DNA from: Thiotrichaceae bacterium UBA7357
GTDB taxonomy: Bacteria > Pseudomonadota > Gammaproteobacteria > Eutrophobiales > Eutrophobiaceae
Length of the DNA: 34,067 bases
Reading direction: 5' to 3'
Assembly (NCBI GenBank): GCA_002470825.1
Contig: DKOR01000012.1
Location: 1 to 34,067, forward strand
The translations under genes and the position numbers were made by a program. Positions within the stretch are counted from its first letter, which is position 1. The number at the start of each line of letters is the position of its first letter. Below the pieces are notes generated by a model that was not told the DNA's origin, did not search any database, and saw only the letters and a program-made list of their open reading frames with translations. Shown here one piece after another: positions 17,763 to 24,369 of this stretch.

Positions 17763-18101
17763 TTAAAGTGCTTCGCTGCCAGCTTCACCTGTCCTTATTC
17801 TGACAACCTGCTCCAAAGAAGAAACGAAAATTTTGCCATCTCCAATCTTGCCTGTATTGGCTGACTTAGTGATTGCTTCAATAACGTCACTGACTTTGTC
17901 ATCACTCACGGCTACTTCAATTTTTATCTTTGGCAAAAAGTCGACAACATACTCTGCGCCTCGATACAATTCTGTATGACCTTTTTGTCGACCAAATCCT
18001 TTTGTTTCAGTGACCGTCATACCTTGAACACCTATTTCTGATAAAGACTCACGAACATCGTCTAATTTAAATGGCTTAATAACCGCAGCAATCATTTTCA
18101 T
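17763..18101 (-). CDS. glnK: PII nitrogen regulatory protein (GlnK/GlnB), first copy
   Basis: A 112-residue PII protein with all family landmarks: MKMIAAVIKPFKLDDV at the N-terminus, the T-loop from about 37 to 55 with the uridylylation site Tyr51 in ELYRGAEY, and the nucleotide-binding KIGDGKIFV and VVRIRTGE near the C-terminus. PII senses ATP/ADP and 2-oxoglutarate and, when not uridylylated, plugs Amt. The start has AGAGGA at a spacing of 6. A sigma-54 element and an NtrC-like palindrome lie upstream (18190-18298), so expression is probably induced by nitrogen limitation. The middle of the gene (17851-18020) is nearly identical in DNA to the second PII gene. Confidence 0.96.
   Translation of the reverse strand: MKMIAAVIKPFKLDDVRESLSEIGVQGMTVTETKGFGRQKGHTELYRGAEYVVDFLPKIKIEVAVSDDKVSDVIEAITKSANTGKIGDGKIFVSSLEQVVRIRTGEAGSEAL
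17851..18020. repeat. near-identical 170-bp tract shared by the two PII genes (copy 1)
   Basis: This tract aligns without gaps to 19921-20090 with 3 mismatches (at 17884, 17900 and 17913 by eye), and 17914-18020 is identical base for base over 107 bp. It encodes residues about 28-84, including the T-loop. Outside it the same two genes differ at about 26 of 88 bases on one side and 28 of 81 on the other, with many silent changes. Confidence 0.9.
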
Positions 18102-18189
18102 AACAAATCCTCTTTAGTAGCAATATTATTCATGGTTATTTTAGGTTAATAAGACTATCAATAATTATAATTTGACACACTTTATCAAA

Positions 18190-18204
18190 GCAGATCTTAT
18201 GCCA
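18190..18204 (-). promoter_or_regulatory. sigma-54 promoter (-24/-12) of glnK1-amt1
   Basis: Read on the minus strand the site is TGGCATAAGATCTGC. The -24 GG and -12 GC are correctly spaced for the consensus TGGCACG-N4-TTGC, with TGGCA and TGC matching. The predicted start of transcription is near 18178, about 77 nt before the glnK1 ATG. The NtrC-like palindrome upstream supports it. Confidence 0.7.
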
Positions 18205-18277
18205 AATATTTTTTTAACAGAGTTGACAATGACTTATAGTTATTAATCTTTTTTTATGGGTTATAAAGATACATTGA

Positions 18278-18298
18278 ATTGCACTTATTAAGTGCAAT
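18278..18298. promoter_or_regulatory. NtrC-type enhancer palindrome upstream of glnK1
   Basis: A perfect 21-bp inverted repeat with 10-bp arms around one central base; its core is TGCAC-N7-GTGCA, which is the spacing and sequence of NtrC sites (TGCACC-N5-GGTGCA). The centre is about 110 bp upstream of the predicted sigma-54 start, the usual place for an enhancer. Confidence 0.7.
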
Positions 18299-18479
18299 AT
18301 TTTATACTTCGCACCAGGATCACACATTAGTAAAGTCAGGAATAATAATAATTGGGATGATTATTTTATATCTTAAAAATTCGTCGCCACACAGAAAATG
18401 ATGATTACACTTTCGCCTAAACGTCAATTCTTGTCATCTAGACGTATCATCATTACCTCTCTATTCATTAAATATATAA

Positions 18480-18502
18480 AACGGGGACGTTAAGTCCCCG
18501 TT
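18480..18502 (-). terminator. Rho-independent terminator of torF-glnK2-amt2
   Basis: On the minus strand AACGGGGAC and GTCCCCGTT form a perfect 9-bp stem with a 5-nt loop (TTAAC), directly followed by TTATATATTT. It begins 43 bp after the amt2 stop and stands out as the most GC-rich hairpin in the intergenic DNA of this window. Confidence 0.88.
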
Positions 18503-18545
18503 GTTAGTTTAAAAGAATACCTGACGAACAAGTTATAGACATACC

Positions 18546-19805
18546 TTATGAAGAGGTGAATTCAGGATAAGCTTCCTGCCCACATTCGCTAATATCAACA
18601 CCTGCCATTTCTTCATCTTCACTGACTCTGACACCGAAGACCATTTTGATCACTAACCAAGTTATTAGGCTCGCAGTGAAAACCCAGACAAAGATGGTGA
18701 GCATACCAACTAATTGGCCACTAAATGTTGCATCAGCATCCGTAATAAGTACCGCAAATATACCCCAAATACCGACAACACCATGCACTGAAATAGCACC
18801 AACGGGGTCATCAATTTTAAATTTATCCATCATCATAATACTGAAGACAACTAATGCACCACCGGCCGCACCAATCAAGGTCGCTTGTAATGCCGTTGGA
18901 TCAGCTGGCTCTGCCGTAATAGCTACAAGCCCAGCCAATGCACCATTAAGTGCCATAGTTAGATCAGCTTTACCGAACAATAATCTAGCAATGATTAAAG
19001 CAGCTATCAAACCTCCCGCGGCCGCGGCATTAGTATTAAGAAAAACATAAGCGACTTCATTAGCAGCTGCGATTCCACCTAACTTCAATGTTGAGCCTCC
19101 ATTGAAACCGAACCAACCCATCCAGAGAATAAATGTACCTAAGGTTGCTAATGGCAAATTTGCTCCCGGTATGGCGCGGACCTTGCCATCTTTTGTGTAT
19201 TTGCCCTTTCGCGCACCCAGCACCAAGACACCTGCAAGTGCTGCTGCAGCACCAGCCAAATGCACGATACCTGAACCTGCATAGTCACTGTATTTTAGTT
19301 CATATAAGCCAAACACAGAATTACCACCCCAGGTCCATCCACCTTGTAAGGGATAGATAAAACCGCACATAACAACTGCAAAAGCAAGGAATGCCCAAAG
19401 CTTCATACGTTCAGCAACTGCACCTGACACAATAGACATTGCTGTAGCAACAAAAACAACTTGGAAGAAAAAATCTGATGCGCGTGAATAAACTGAATCA
19501 CCATCAAAACCATTCGCTACAGATACCGCTAATGCAGCAGCAACATCTAAATTACCCACTGTTTCTACACTTGATAGAAACATACCACCACCATACATGA
19601 AGTCATAACCGCAGAGCATGTACATTGTTGAAGCAGTAGAAAACAATGCTACATTCTTTGTTAGGATTTCAGTTGTATTCTTTGAACGAACCAATCCGGC
19701 TTCCAACATTGTAAAGCCGGCAGCCATCCACATAACTAGTGCACCACAAACCAAGAAATAAAATGTATCCATGGCGTACTGTAATTCGAAAATATTATTT
19801 TCCAT
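18546..19805 (-). CDS. amtB: ammonium transporter Amt (second copy)
   Basis: A 419-residue Amt family protein with 11 TM segments and no signal peptide. It has GFTMLEAGLVRSKNTTEILTKN at the first helix turn, the pore histidine in GSGIVHLAGAAAAL, GWFGFNGGST, and the second histidine in SVHGVVGIWG. It begins at an ATG with GGAG at normal spacing. The subfamily differs from Amt1: a different N-terminus, a different loop ahead of the first pore histidine and only moderate overall similarity. It follows glnK2 by 27 bp and ends just before a strong terminator. Two Amt types with separate PII partners suggest different affinities or different roles (uptake versus sensing), but that is inference. Confidence 0.94.
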   Translation of the reverse strand: MENNIFELQYAMDTFYFLVCGALVMWMAAGFTMLEAGLVRSKNTTEILTKNVALFSTASTMYMLCGYDFMYGGGMFLSSVETVGNLDVAAALAVSVANGFDGDSVYSRASDFFFQVVFVATAMSIVSGAVAERMKLWAFLAFAVVMCGFIYPLQGGWTWGGNSVFGLYELKYSDYAGSGIVHLAGAAAALAGVLVLGARKGKYTKDGKVRAIPGANLPLATLGTFILWMGWFGFNGGSTLKLGGIAAANEVAYVFLNTNAAAAGGLIAALIIARLLFGKADLTMALNGALAGLVAITAEPADPTALQATLIGAAGGALVVFSIMMMDKFKIDDPVGAISVHGVVGIWGIFAVLITDADATFSGQLVGMLTIFVWVFTASLITWLVIKMVFGVRVSEDEEMAGVDISECGQEAYPEFTSS

Positions 19806-19832
19806 TTCTAATCTCCAGGAATTTTTATTAAC

Positions 19833-20171
19833 TTAAAGGGCTTCATCACCAGATTCACCCGTACGAATACGAACTACTTGTTCTAAGGTTGAAACAAATA
19901 TTTTTCCATCACCAATTTTACCTGTATTGGCTGACTTAGTGATTGCTTCAATAACGTCACTGAATTTGTCATCACTCACAGCCACTTCAATTTTTATCTT
20001 TGGCAAAAAGTCGACAACATACTCTGCGCCTCGATACAATTCTGTATGACCTTTTTGTCGACCAAATCCTTTTGTTTCAGTGACCGTCATTCCTCGTACC
20101 CCTATCTCCGACAGTGCTTCCCTGACATCATGCAGCTTAAAGGGTTTAATAATCGCTATTACCAATTTCAT
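19833..20171 (-). CDS. glnK: PII nitrogen regulatory protein (GlnK/GlnB), second copy
   Basis: A second 112-residue PII protein, 27 bp upstream of amt2. It has the same landmarks as the first copy, including Tyr51 in ELYRGAEYVVDFLP and the C-terminal VVRIRTGE. The frame extends to a GTG at 20198, but GGAGGAG lies 5 nt before the ATG at 20171, which also aligns with the first copy's start. Differences from copy 1 cluster in residues 1-27 (for example KLVIAIIKPFKLHDV) and at the C-terminus, while residues 28-84 differ at only one position (Val/Phe near 73). It lies 77 bp after torF without a visible terminator, so I place it in a torF-glnK2-amt2 operon. A tight AGTGCT-GG-AGCACT inverted repeat sits just before its Shine-Dalgarno. 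Confidence 0.95.
   Translation of the reverse strand: MKLVIAIIKPFKLHDVREALSEIGVRGMTVTETKGFGRQKGHTELYRGAEYVVDFLPKIKIEVAVSDDKFSDVIEAITKSANTGKIGDGKIFVSTLEQVVRIRTGESGDEAL
19921..20090. repeat. near-identical 170-bp tract shared by the two PII genes (copy 2)
   Basis: This is the partner of the tract at 17851-18020: 167 of 170 bases agree, including the last 107 bp (19984-20090) without a mismatch. The boundaries fall abruptly at residue 28 and near residue 84 of the PII protein. Confidence 0.9.
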
Positions 20172-20248
20172 AATTCTCCTCCGAAAGTGCTCCAGCACTA
20201 TCCTCGTTGATAGGCTAATAGTTGCTTTAGATTAGTTTAAAAAACTTA

Positions 20249-20983
20249 CTAGAAGCTACTTGATATAGAGACGACAATCGCTTCTGACGGACCATCACCC
20301 CAGAATGAGTCCGTGTCATCAATATCTCCATACCAGCTGGCATCAATTGTGAACGTTGAGATTTCTTTACTTATACCTACTGAATAATGCTGATAATCTT
20401 CACCCGCAGTAGCATTGTCATCAAACATCTGATTACCATATTGGAAAGCTAATCCAATGCCGTAAGGCAGAGACAAACCTAAGTCAATCGCGACATAATA
20501 GGAATCACCTACTTCACCAAAATAGTCGGGACTATAAGCGAAAAATGTACTAATCGTGGGTTCTAACTGAACATTTGGAAATGTGTATTCTAAGCTGCCA
20601 TAGACTTCAAAAAAATCGAAATCACCACCGACATCATCAGAACTCTTCACGCCCGGGTATTGGTAGTAGAGACCACCAACATCCCAACCAATGCCATTGC
20701 TAAATTCGCCAGCTAGGCCACCATAGTAATCAATCTCAATATTTGCAGAATTACCAAAATCCACATTGGACGCCCAAATACCTGCATACACACCTGAAGC
20801 GTGCCCGTAATCAAAACCTCCAGAGATTGCAGGTTGTTCCCTTGTTTGGCTACCACCCCGATACATATAGTCAGTACTAATTGCCACATTTGTACTAATC
20901 TCATGAATATGTTCTTCGGAAAGTGTTATGCTTGAAAAGAACATTATCGAACCAGCCATCATAAAAGTTATTATCTTTTTCAT
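20249..20983 (-). CDS. torF: TorF-family putative outer membrane porin
   Basis: A 244-residue secreted protein with a signal peptide (MKKIITFMMAGSIMFFSSITLSE) and a mature part of alternating amphipathic beta strands rich in Gly, Tyr and Asp, ending in a C-terminal Phe as outer-membrane barrels do. The start STDYMYRGGSQTREQPAISG and the YAGIWASNVDFG stretch are typical of the TorF/TIGR02001 family of proteobacterial putative porins. An upstream ATG at 20995 would add MGKK; the ATG at 20983 has GGGG ahead of it, so I prefer it. The gene lies 77 bp upstream of glnK2-amt2 and has its own sigma-54 and NtrC-type sites, so a role in getting nitrogenous solutes across the outer membrane during nitrogen limitation is a reasonable inference. 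No substrate is established. Confidence 0.82.
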   Translation of the reverse strand: MKKIITFMMAGSIMFFSSITLSEEHIHEISTNVAISTDYMYRGGSQTREQPAISGGFDYGHASGVYAGIWASNVDFGNSANIEIDYYGGLAGEFSNGIGWDVGGLYYQYPGVKSSDDVGGDFDFFEVYGSLEYTFPNVQLEPTISTFFAYSPDYFGEVGDSYYVAIDLGLSLPYGIGLAFQYGNQMFDDNATAGEDYQHYSVGISKEISTFTIDASWYGDIDDTDSFWGDGPSEAIVVSISSSF

Positions 20984-21021
20984 TTTTTTCCCCATTTTAA
21001 AGTTATTTCAATAACGTCAAC

Positions 21022-21036
21022 GCATCATTCATGCCA
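21022..21036 (-). promoter_or_regulatory. sigma-54 promoter (-24/-12) of torF-glnK2-amt2
   Basis: On the minus strand the site reads TGGCATGAATGATGC: TGGCA, the G at position 7 and the TGC of the -12 box match TGGCACG-N4-TTGC with correct GG to GC spacing. Transcription would start near 21010, about 27 nt before the preferred torF ATG. The element resembles the one at 18190-18204 closely. Confidence 0.72.
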
Positions 21037-21122
21037 ACTAAATATTTTTCATTTAATTCAACCACTTAATTGTTTTTTACTTATATATTGGAATATTTCA
21101 GCCACAACGAAAATAGGTTCTT

Positions 21123-21139
21123 AGCACTTAATTAGTGCT
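21123..21139. promoter_or_regulatory. NtrC-type enhancer palindrome upstream of torF
   Basis: AGCACT-N5-AGTGCT, that is GCAC-N7-GTGC, matches the NtrC core with the same spacing as the site at 18278-18298. Its centre is about 120 bp upstream of the predicted sigma-54 start of torF. It also lies about 120 bp from the divergent ubiK start. Confidence 0.65.
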
Positions 21140-21257
21140 GGTTATTTTTTATTGCCCTTTAATAGTTCATAATCTTTATTGTTCAGATAAAGGATATAAA
21201 TGACATTAAATAATATAAAAATTATGATGTAGTAAAATTTCAGGAAATTAAAAAGAC

Positions 21258-21503
21258 ATGTTTAAACAAAAAATAGAATCAATGATTTCAGACTTATCAA
21301 ATGTATTACCCAATGACATACAACACATTAAGAAAGAAATAGAAAAAAATTTACGTGCTACTCTTAATGCTAACTTTGCGCAACTAGAGTTAGTGACACG
21401 TGAAGAGTTCGATATTCAGACTATGTTATTACAAAGAACACGGGTAAAGCTTGATGAATTAGAAAAAAAAATAACTGAAATAGAAAATCAATGCAGAACA
21501 TAG
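21258..21503 (+). CDS. ubiK: ubiquinone biosynthesis accessory factor UbiK (BMFP/YqiC family)
   Basis: An 81-residue protein with two amphipathic helices and a C-terminal coiled coil (about 55-78, LLQRTRVKLDELEKKITEIE). The family signature is visible in the middle: LRATLNANFAQLELVTREEFDIQ. UbiK binds lipid and assists the aerobic ubiquinone biosynthesis complex with UbiJ. The gene is often found next to and divergent from glnK-amtB in gammaproteobacteria; here torF has come between them. The ATG at 21258 follows CAGG with a long spacer, so initiation is likely modest. Confidence 0.88.
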   Translation: MFKQKIESMISDLSNVLPNDIQHIKKEIEKNLRATLNANFAQLELVTREEFDIQTMLLQRTRVKLDELEKKITEIENQCRT

Positions 21504-21875
21504 TAAACACGGTTTTATTACCAATCAAAAAAGAAAATTCTCTTATAGCGCAATAGCATCGGTTAAAAAAATATCTACGATACGTTTGATATAAAGATAA
21601 TATAGCAGTCTCAGGCGAGCTCTAGATTAAAATTCAATATCACCAAAAAGAGTTATAAGTGATCTAGAAAGTTGAGGTATCTTCAAAAGTAGTAATAATG
21701 ATTCTATATTTCATGCCGAATGATATATTTTAATTTAAAACATATAAGAATAATTTTATGCATGCCAATCATTAAAACTATCAGTTGCAAAAAAAAGTAT
21801 ATGAAGCTATTACATTACTAAAAATAATTTCAAATCAACTTGAATACAGTTTGGCGAATAAGGTGCAATAATATA
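21504..21875. other. intergenic region between ubiK and apaG
   Basis: This AT-rich 372 bp holds no credible open frame, no clear hairpin terminator after ubiK and no recognisable RNA gene. It is the right edge of the block that separates rsmA from apaG. The promoter of apaG-apaH must be here, but I could not pick out convincing -35/-10 boxes. Confidence 0.5.
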
Positions 21876-22256
21876 ATGAACGAAGAAGAATATGAAATCC
21901 GTATTAGTACAGAGACTCAATATATAAATAATCAGTCATTTCCAGAACAGAAACGATATGTGTTCGCTTATACTATGACCATAACAAATACAGGGAGTAT
22001 GCCAGCAACCTTGCTTCGTCGTCATTGGTTAATAACTGATGCCAATTGTAATGTGCAAGAAGTCAAAGGTGATGGCGTAATAGGCGAACAACCTCATCTC
22101 AAACCAGGAGAATCTTTCGAGTATACTAGTGTCGCAATATTAGAAACTCCCGTCGGTTGCATGGAAGGAAAATATGAAATGCTCGCCGAGGATGGTAAAG
22201 ATTTCGTTACACGAATACCTATATTCAAGCTATCTACACCAAATACATTACACTAA
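21876..22256 (+). CDS. apaG: ApaG domain protein
   Basis: A 126-residue protein of the ApaG family, a fibronectin-III-like beta sandwich. It shows RYVFAYTMTITNTGSMPATL, the RRHWLITDANC stretch with variable end, the glycine-rich GDGVIGEQPHLKPGESFEYTS and ETPVGCMEGKYEM. Its biochemical role in bacteria is unclear; the E. coli gene lies in the rsmA-apaG-apaH operon. The frame opens at a TTG at 21840, but the ATG at 21876 is preceded by AGGTG and matches the family N-terminus, so I use it. It is only 2 bp upstream of apaH. Confidence 0.93.
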   Translation: MNEEEYEIRISTETQYINNQSFPEQKRYVFAYTMTITNTGSMPATLLRRHWLITDANCNVQEVKGDGVIGEQPHLKPGESFEYTSVAILETPVGCMEGKYEMLAEDGKDFVTRIPIFKLSTPNTLH

Positions 22257-22258
22257 AC

Positions 22259-23095
22259 ATGAGCACCTATGCGATAGGGGACTTACAAGGTTGTTTTTCA
22301 GAACTAAACGAACTGCTTGATATAATCAATTTCAATGAAACTACGGATCAACTTTGGTTTGTTGGCGATATAATTAATCGTGGTCCAGAGTCACTGGCCT
22401 GTCTGAGGTTTGTTAAATCGCTTGGCAATAACGCTAGAACTGTATTGGGTAATCATGAGCTACATCTTCTTGCCGTTGCTAACAATGTATGTAATCTGCA
22501 TAGAAAAGACACACTTGATGAAATCTTGAATTCTGATGATGCTGAAGAGCTCCTTAACTGGATAAGAAATCTGCCACTTCTTGTAAATGACAATGAATTA
22601 AATTTCGTTATGTCACATGCTGGGTTACCTCCACAATGGACATTGAAAGAGACACAAAAATTCGCACAAGAAACTGAAGTCTTGCTGCGTGGTGATGGTT
22701 TTAATGACTTCATAAAATATTTATATGGTGATGAACCCGATGAATGGACTGAGTCATTAAAAGGCTATGATCGTCATCGTTTCATTATCAACGCTTTAAC
22801 ACGTATACGGTATTGCTATGCTGACGGACGATTAAACCTTACAGCAAAGAATGCGCCAGGAAAGGAAGAGAACCATTTAATTCCTTGGTATTCATTACCT
22901 AATCGACAAACAAATAAAAATAAAATTATATTTGGTCATTGGTCTACAGTGCATTTGGGTAATGTAAAAGACTTTAAGCAGTTTAATGTCTATCCATTAG
23001 ATACAGGTTGTTTGTGGGGTGGTTATATGACAGCAATGCGACTGGAGGATGAAAAGAGATTTAGTGTAACTTCAAGGCAATTCAAGTCGAAGTAA
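22259..23095 (+). CDS. apaH: symmetrical bis(5'-nucleosyl)-tetraphosphatase ApaH
   Basis: ApaH hydrolyses Ap4A to two ADP and also removes Np4N caps from bacterial RNA. The 278-residue sequence has the metallophosphatase motifs in order: GDLQGC (residues 7-12), GDIINRGP (near 37-44), GNHELHLLA (near 65-73), SHAG near residue 121, and FGHWS near residue 225. It starts two bases after apaG and is clearly in one unit with it. The 214 bp that follow hold no gene; a three-codon reading frame (23302-23313) overlaps the next start. Confidence 0.95.
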   Translation: MSTYAIGDLQGCFSELNELLDIINFNETTDQLWFVGDIINRGPESLACLRFVKSLGNNARTVLGNHELHLLAVANNVCNLHRKDTLDEILNSDDAEELLNWIRNLPLLVNDNELNFVMSHAGLPPQWTLKETQKFAQETEVLLRGDGFNDFIKYLYGDEPDEWTESLKGYDRHRFIINALTRIRYCYADGRLNLTAKNAPGKEENHLIPWYSLPNRQTNKNKIIFGHWSTVHLGNVKDFKQFNVYPLDTGCLWGGYMTAMRLEDEKRFSVTSRQFKSK

Positions 23096-23309
23096 GATGG
23101 AGTTAGCCCCATAGATATAGCGTATGAAATTCATCATAAAAAATGGAGTAAATGAACGCGGTATAACTCTTATTTTTTATAATTTTTGAGAGATAATGTA
23201 ATTTCAATCGATATCATTACCGAGAAATAAATGAAGATATCCTTAATCGATTGTGTTAATAAAAAAATGTTAATATTTATAGTAATATAATCGAATACAA
23301 TATGACCAA

Positions 23310-23744
23310 ATGATTTTAAATGAACTGGAAGATGTTGTTAGAACTGAAATAGAAGAATTGCATAAATTCTTTGTCGATTGGTTTACCGGCATGGTTGATA
23401 CCGATAGTTTTGACGAGGGCTTTCTTGCTCGTTTTGATTCTGACTTTCTATTTGTCTCTCCTGCTGGAATAATTCTCACATTGAAAGAATTAAGTTCTAA
23501 AATCAGAAATACACACCATACTTATGAAAATTTTCATATTTCTATTCGAAAAGTTAAACTTCAACGTGTTCTAGATAATGAAATTATTGCAACTTATGAG
23601 GAATGGCAGCGTAATGGCGTTACTTCTATTGCTTCGGATAATGGCAGAGTTGCAACTGTGGTTTTTAAGAAAACTGAACCATTGAGATGGTTACATGTAC
23701 ATGAAACTATGATTTCTGAATATAGTAAAAGCAGAACGTTTTGA
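23310..23744 (+). CDS. NTF2-like (DUF4440/SnoaL-type) protein of unknown function
   Basis: A 144-residue soluble protein. An N-terminal amphipathic helix (ELEDVVRTEIEELHKFFVDWF) leads into alternating strands such as FLFVSPAGIILTLKELSSKI and a C-terminal RWLHVHETMISEY, a pattern typical of the NTF2-like cone fold seen in DUF4440 and related proteins. No signal peptide, membrane segment or cysteine is seen. The ATG at 23310 overlaps the stop of a tiny frame (ATG ACC AAA TGA, 23302-23313). It lies between apaH and the convergent folA. Function is unknown; such folds serve as enzymes, binding domains or scaffolds. Confidence 0.65.
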   Translation: MILNELEDVVRTEIEELHKFFVDWFTGMVDTDSFDEGFLARFDSDFLFVSPAGIILTLKELSSKIRNTHHTYENFHISIRKVKLQRVLDNEIIATYEEWQRNGVTSIASDNGRVATVVFKKTEPLRWLHVHETMISEYSKSRTF

Positions 23745-23751
23745 TTAGTAG

Positions 23752-24237
23752 TTAGTTCCTTTCTAATAAAATAAAACTAAAGTCGAAATCATTTTCTTCA
23801 TCAGCCTCAAATGATTTTCGTATAACCTCATGCCATTCATTGCGATTAAATTCAGGAAAAAACGTGTCTCCTTCCACTTCTGTATGTACTTCTGTCAAAT
23901 ACAATCGGGATGCTTGCGCTAGAGTATATTTATATATCTCTGAGCCCCCCGTGATCATAACTTCTTCAACGTCTCTGCAATATTTAGATATTTCATCAAT
24001 GCTATTTAATACCGTGCAACCTTCTGCCTCATAAGTATTATCGCGGGTAATAATGATGTTTTCTCTTCCCGGTAAAGGTTTGCCTATTGTTTCATGAGTC
24101 TTACGCCCCATTACTATAGGTTTACCCATAGTAATTCTCTTAAAATTTTTAAGATCTGCTGAAATATGCCATGGTAGTGAGTCATTATTTCCTATAACAC
24201 GATTATGATCCATCGCAACAATGATAGAAAATTGCAT
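23752..24237 (-). CDS. folA: dihydrofolate reductase FolA
   Basis: DHFR regenerates tetrahydrofolate with NADPH and is required after the thymidylate synthase reaction. The 161-residue sequence shows SIIVAMDHNRVIGNNDSLPW, the catalytic acid in HISADLKNFK, MGRKTHETIG, NIIITR and the nucleotide-binding ITGGSEIY. It is in the same direction as thyA and lgt, separated from thyA by 132 bp, so it could have its own promoter. It converges on the NTF2-like gene with a 7-bp gap. Confidence 0.95.
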   Translation of the reverse strand: MQFSIIVAMDHNRVIGNNDSLPWHISADLKNFKRITMGKPIVMGRKTHETIGKPLPGRENIIITRDNTYEAEGCTVLNSIDEISKYCRDVEEVMITGGSEIYKYTLAQASRLYLTEVHTEVEGDTFFPEFNRNEWHEVIRKSFEADEENDFDFSFILLERN

Positions 24238-24369
24238 GATTATAATTCTAAACCTGATTGATTTCTAGAACTGCCACAAACAACATCATGTTTCATTTAT
24301 TTCAATACACCGTCAATAAACAGGAAAAGTACTGTAATCAATATATGAGATCTTTTTATAAACATTGAA

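Larger units (their letters stand above)
18102..18545. other. regulatory intergenic region between amt2 and glnK1
   Basis: No gene is seen in this 444 bp. From the glnK1 side it holds a sigma-54 -24/-12 element (18190-18204), an NtrC-type palindrome (18278-18298), a lone GCACCA half-site near 18311, and, next to amt2, a strong hairpin terminator (18480-18502). The layout makes glnK1-amt1 a transcription unit separate from torF-glnK2-amt2. Confidence 0.7.

Noticed and set aside
18646..19360. Plus-strand frames antisense to amt2
   Set aside because: Ala/Pro/Ile-rich translations that arise from the reverse complement of membrane-protein codons; no start signals or motifs.
20186..20199. AGTGCT-CC-AGCACT repeat before glnK2 as an NtrC site
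   Set aside because: The half-sites are in the opposite order (GTGC then GCAC) and only 2 bp apart, unlike GCAC-N7-GTGC.
12035..21875. The block between rsmA and apaG as a recent mobile island
   Set aside because: No integrase, transposase, flanking tRNA or direct repeats are seen, and gene composition matches the surroundings; treated as an old rearrangement.
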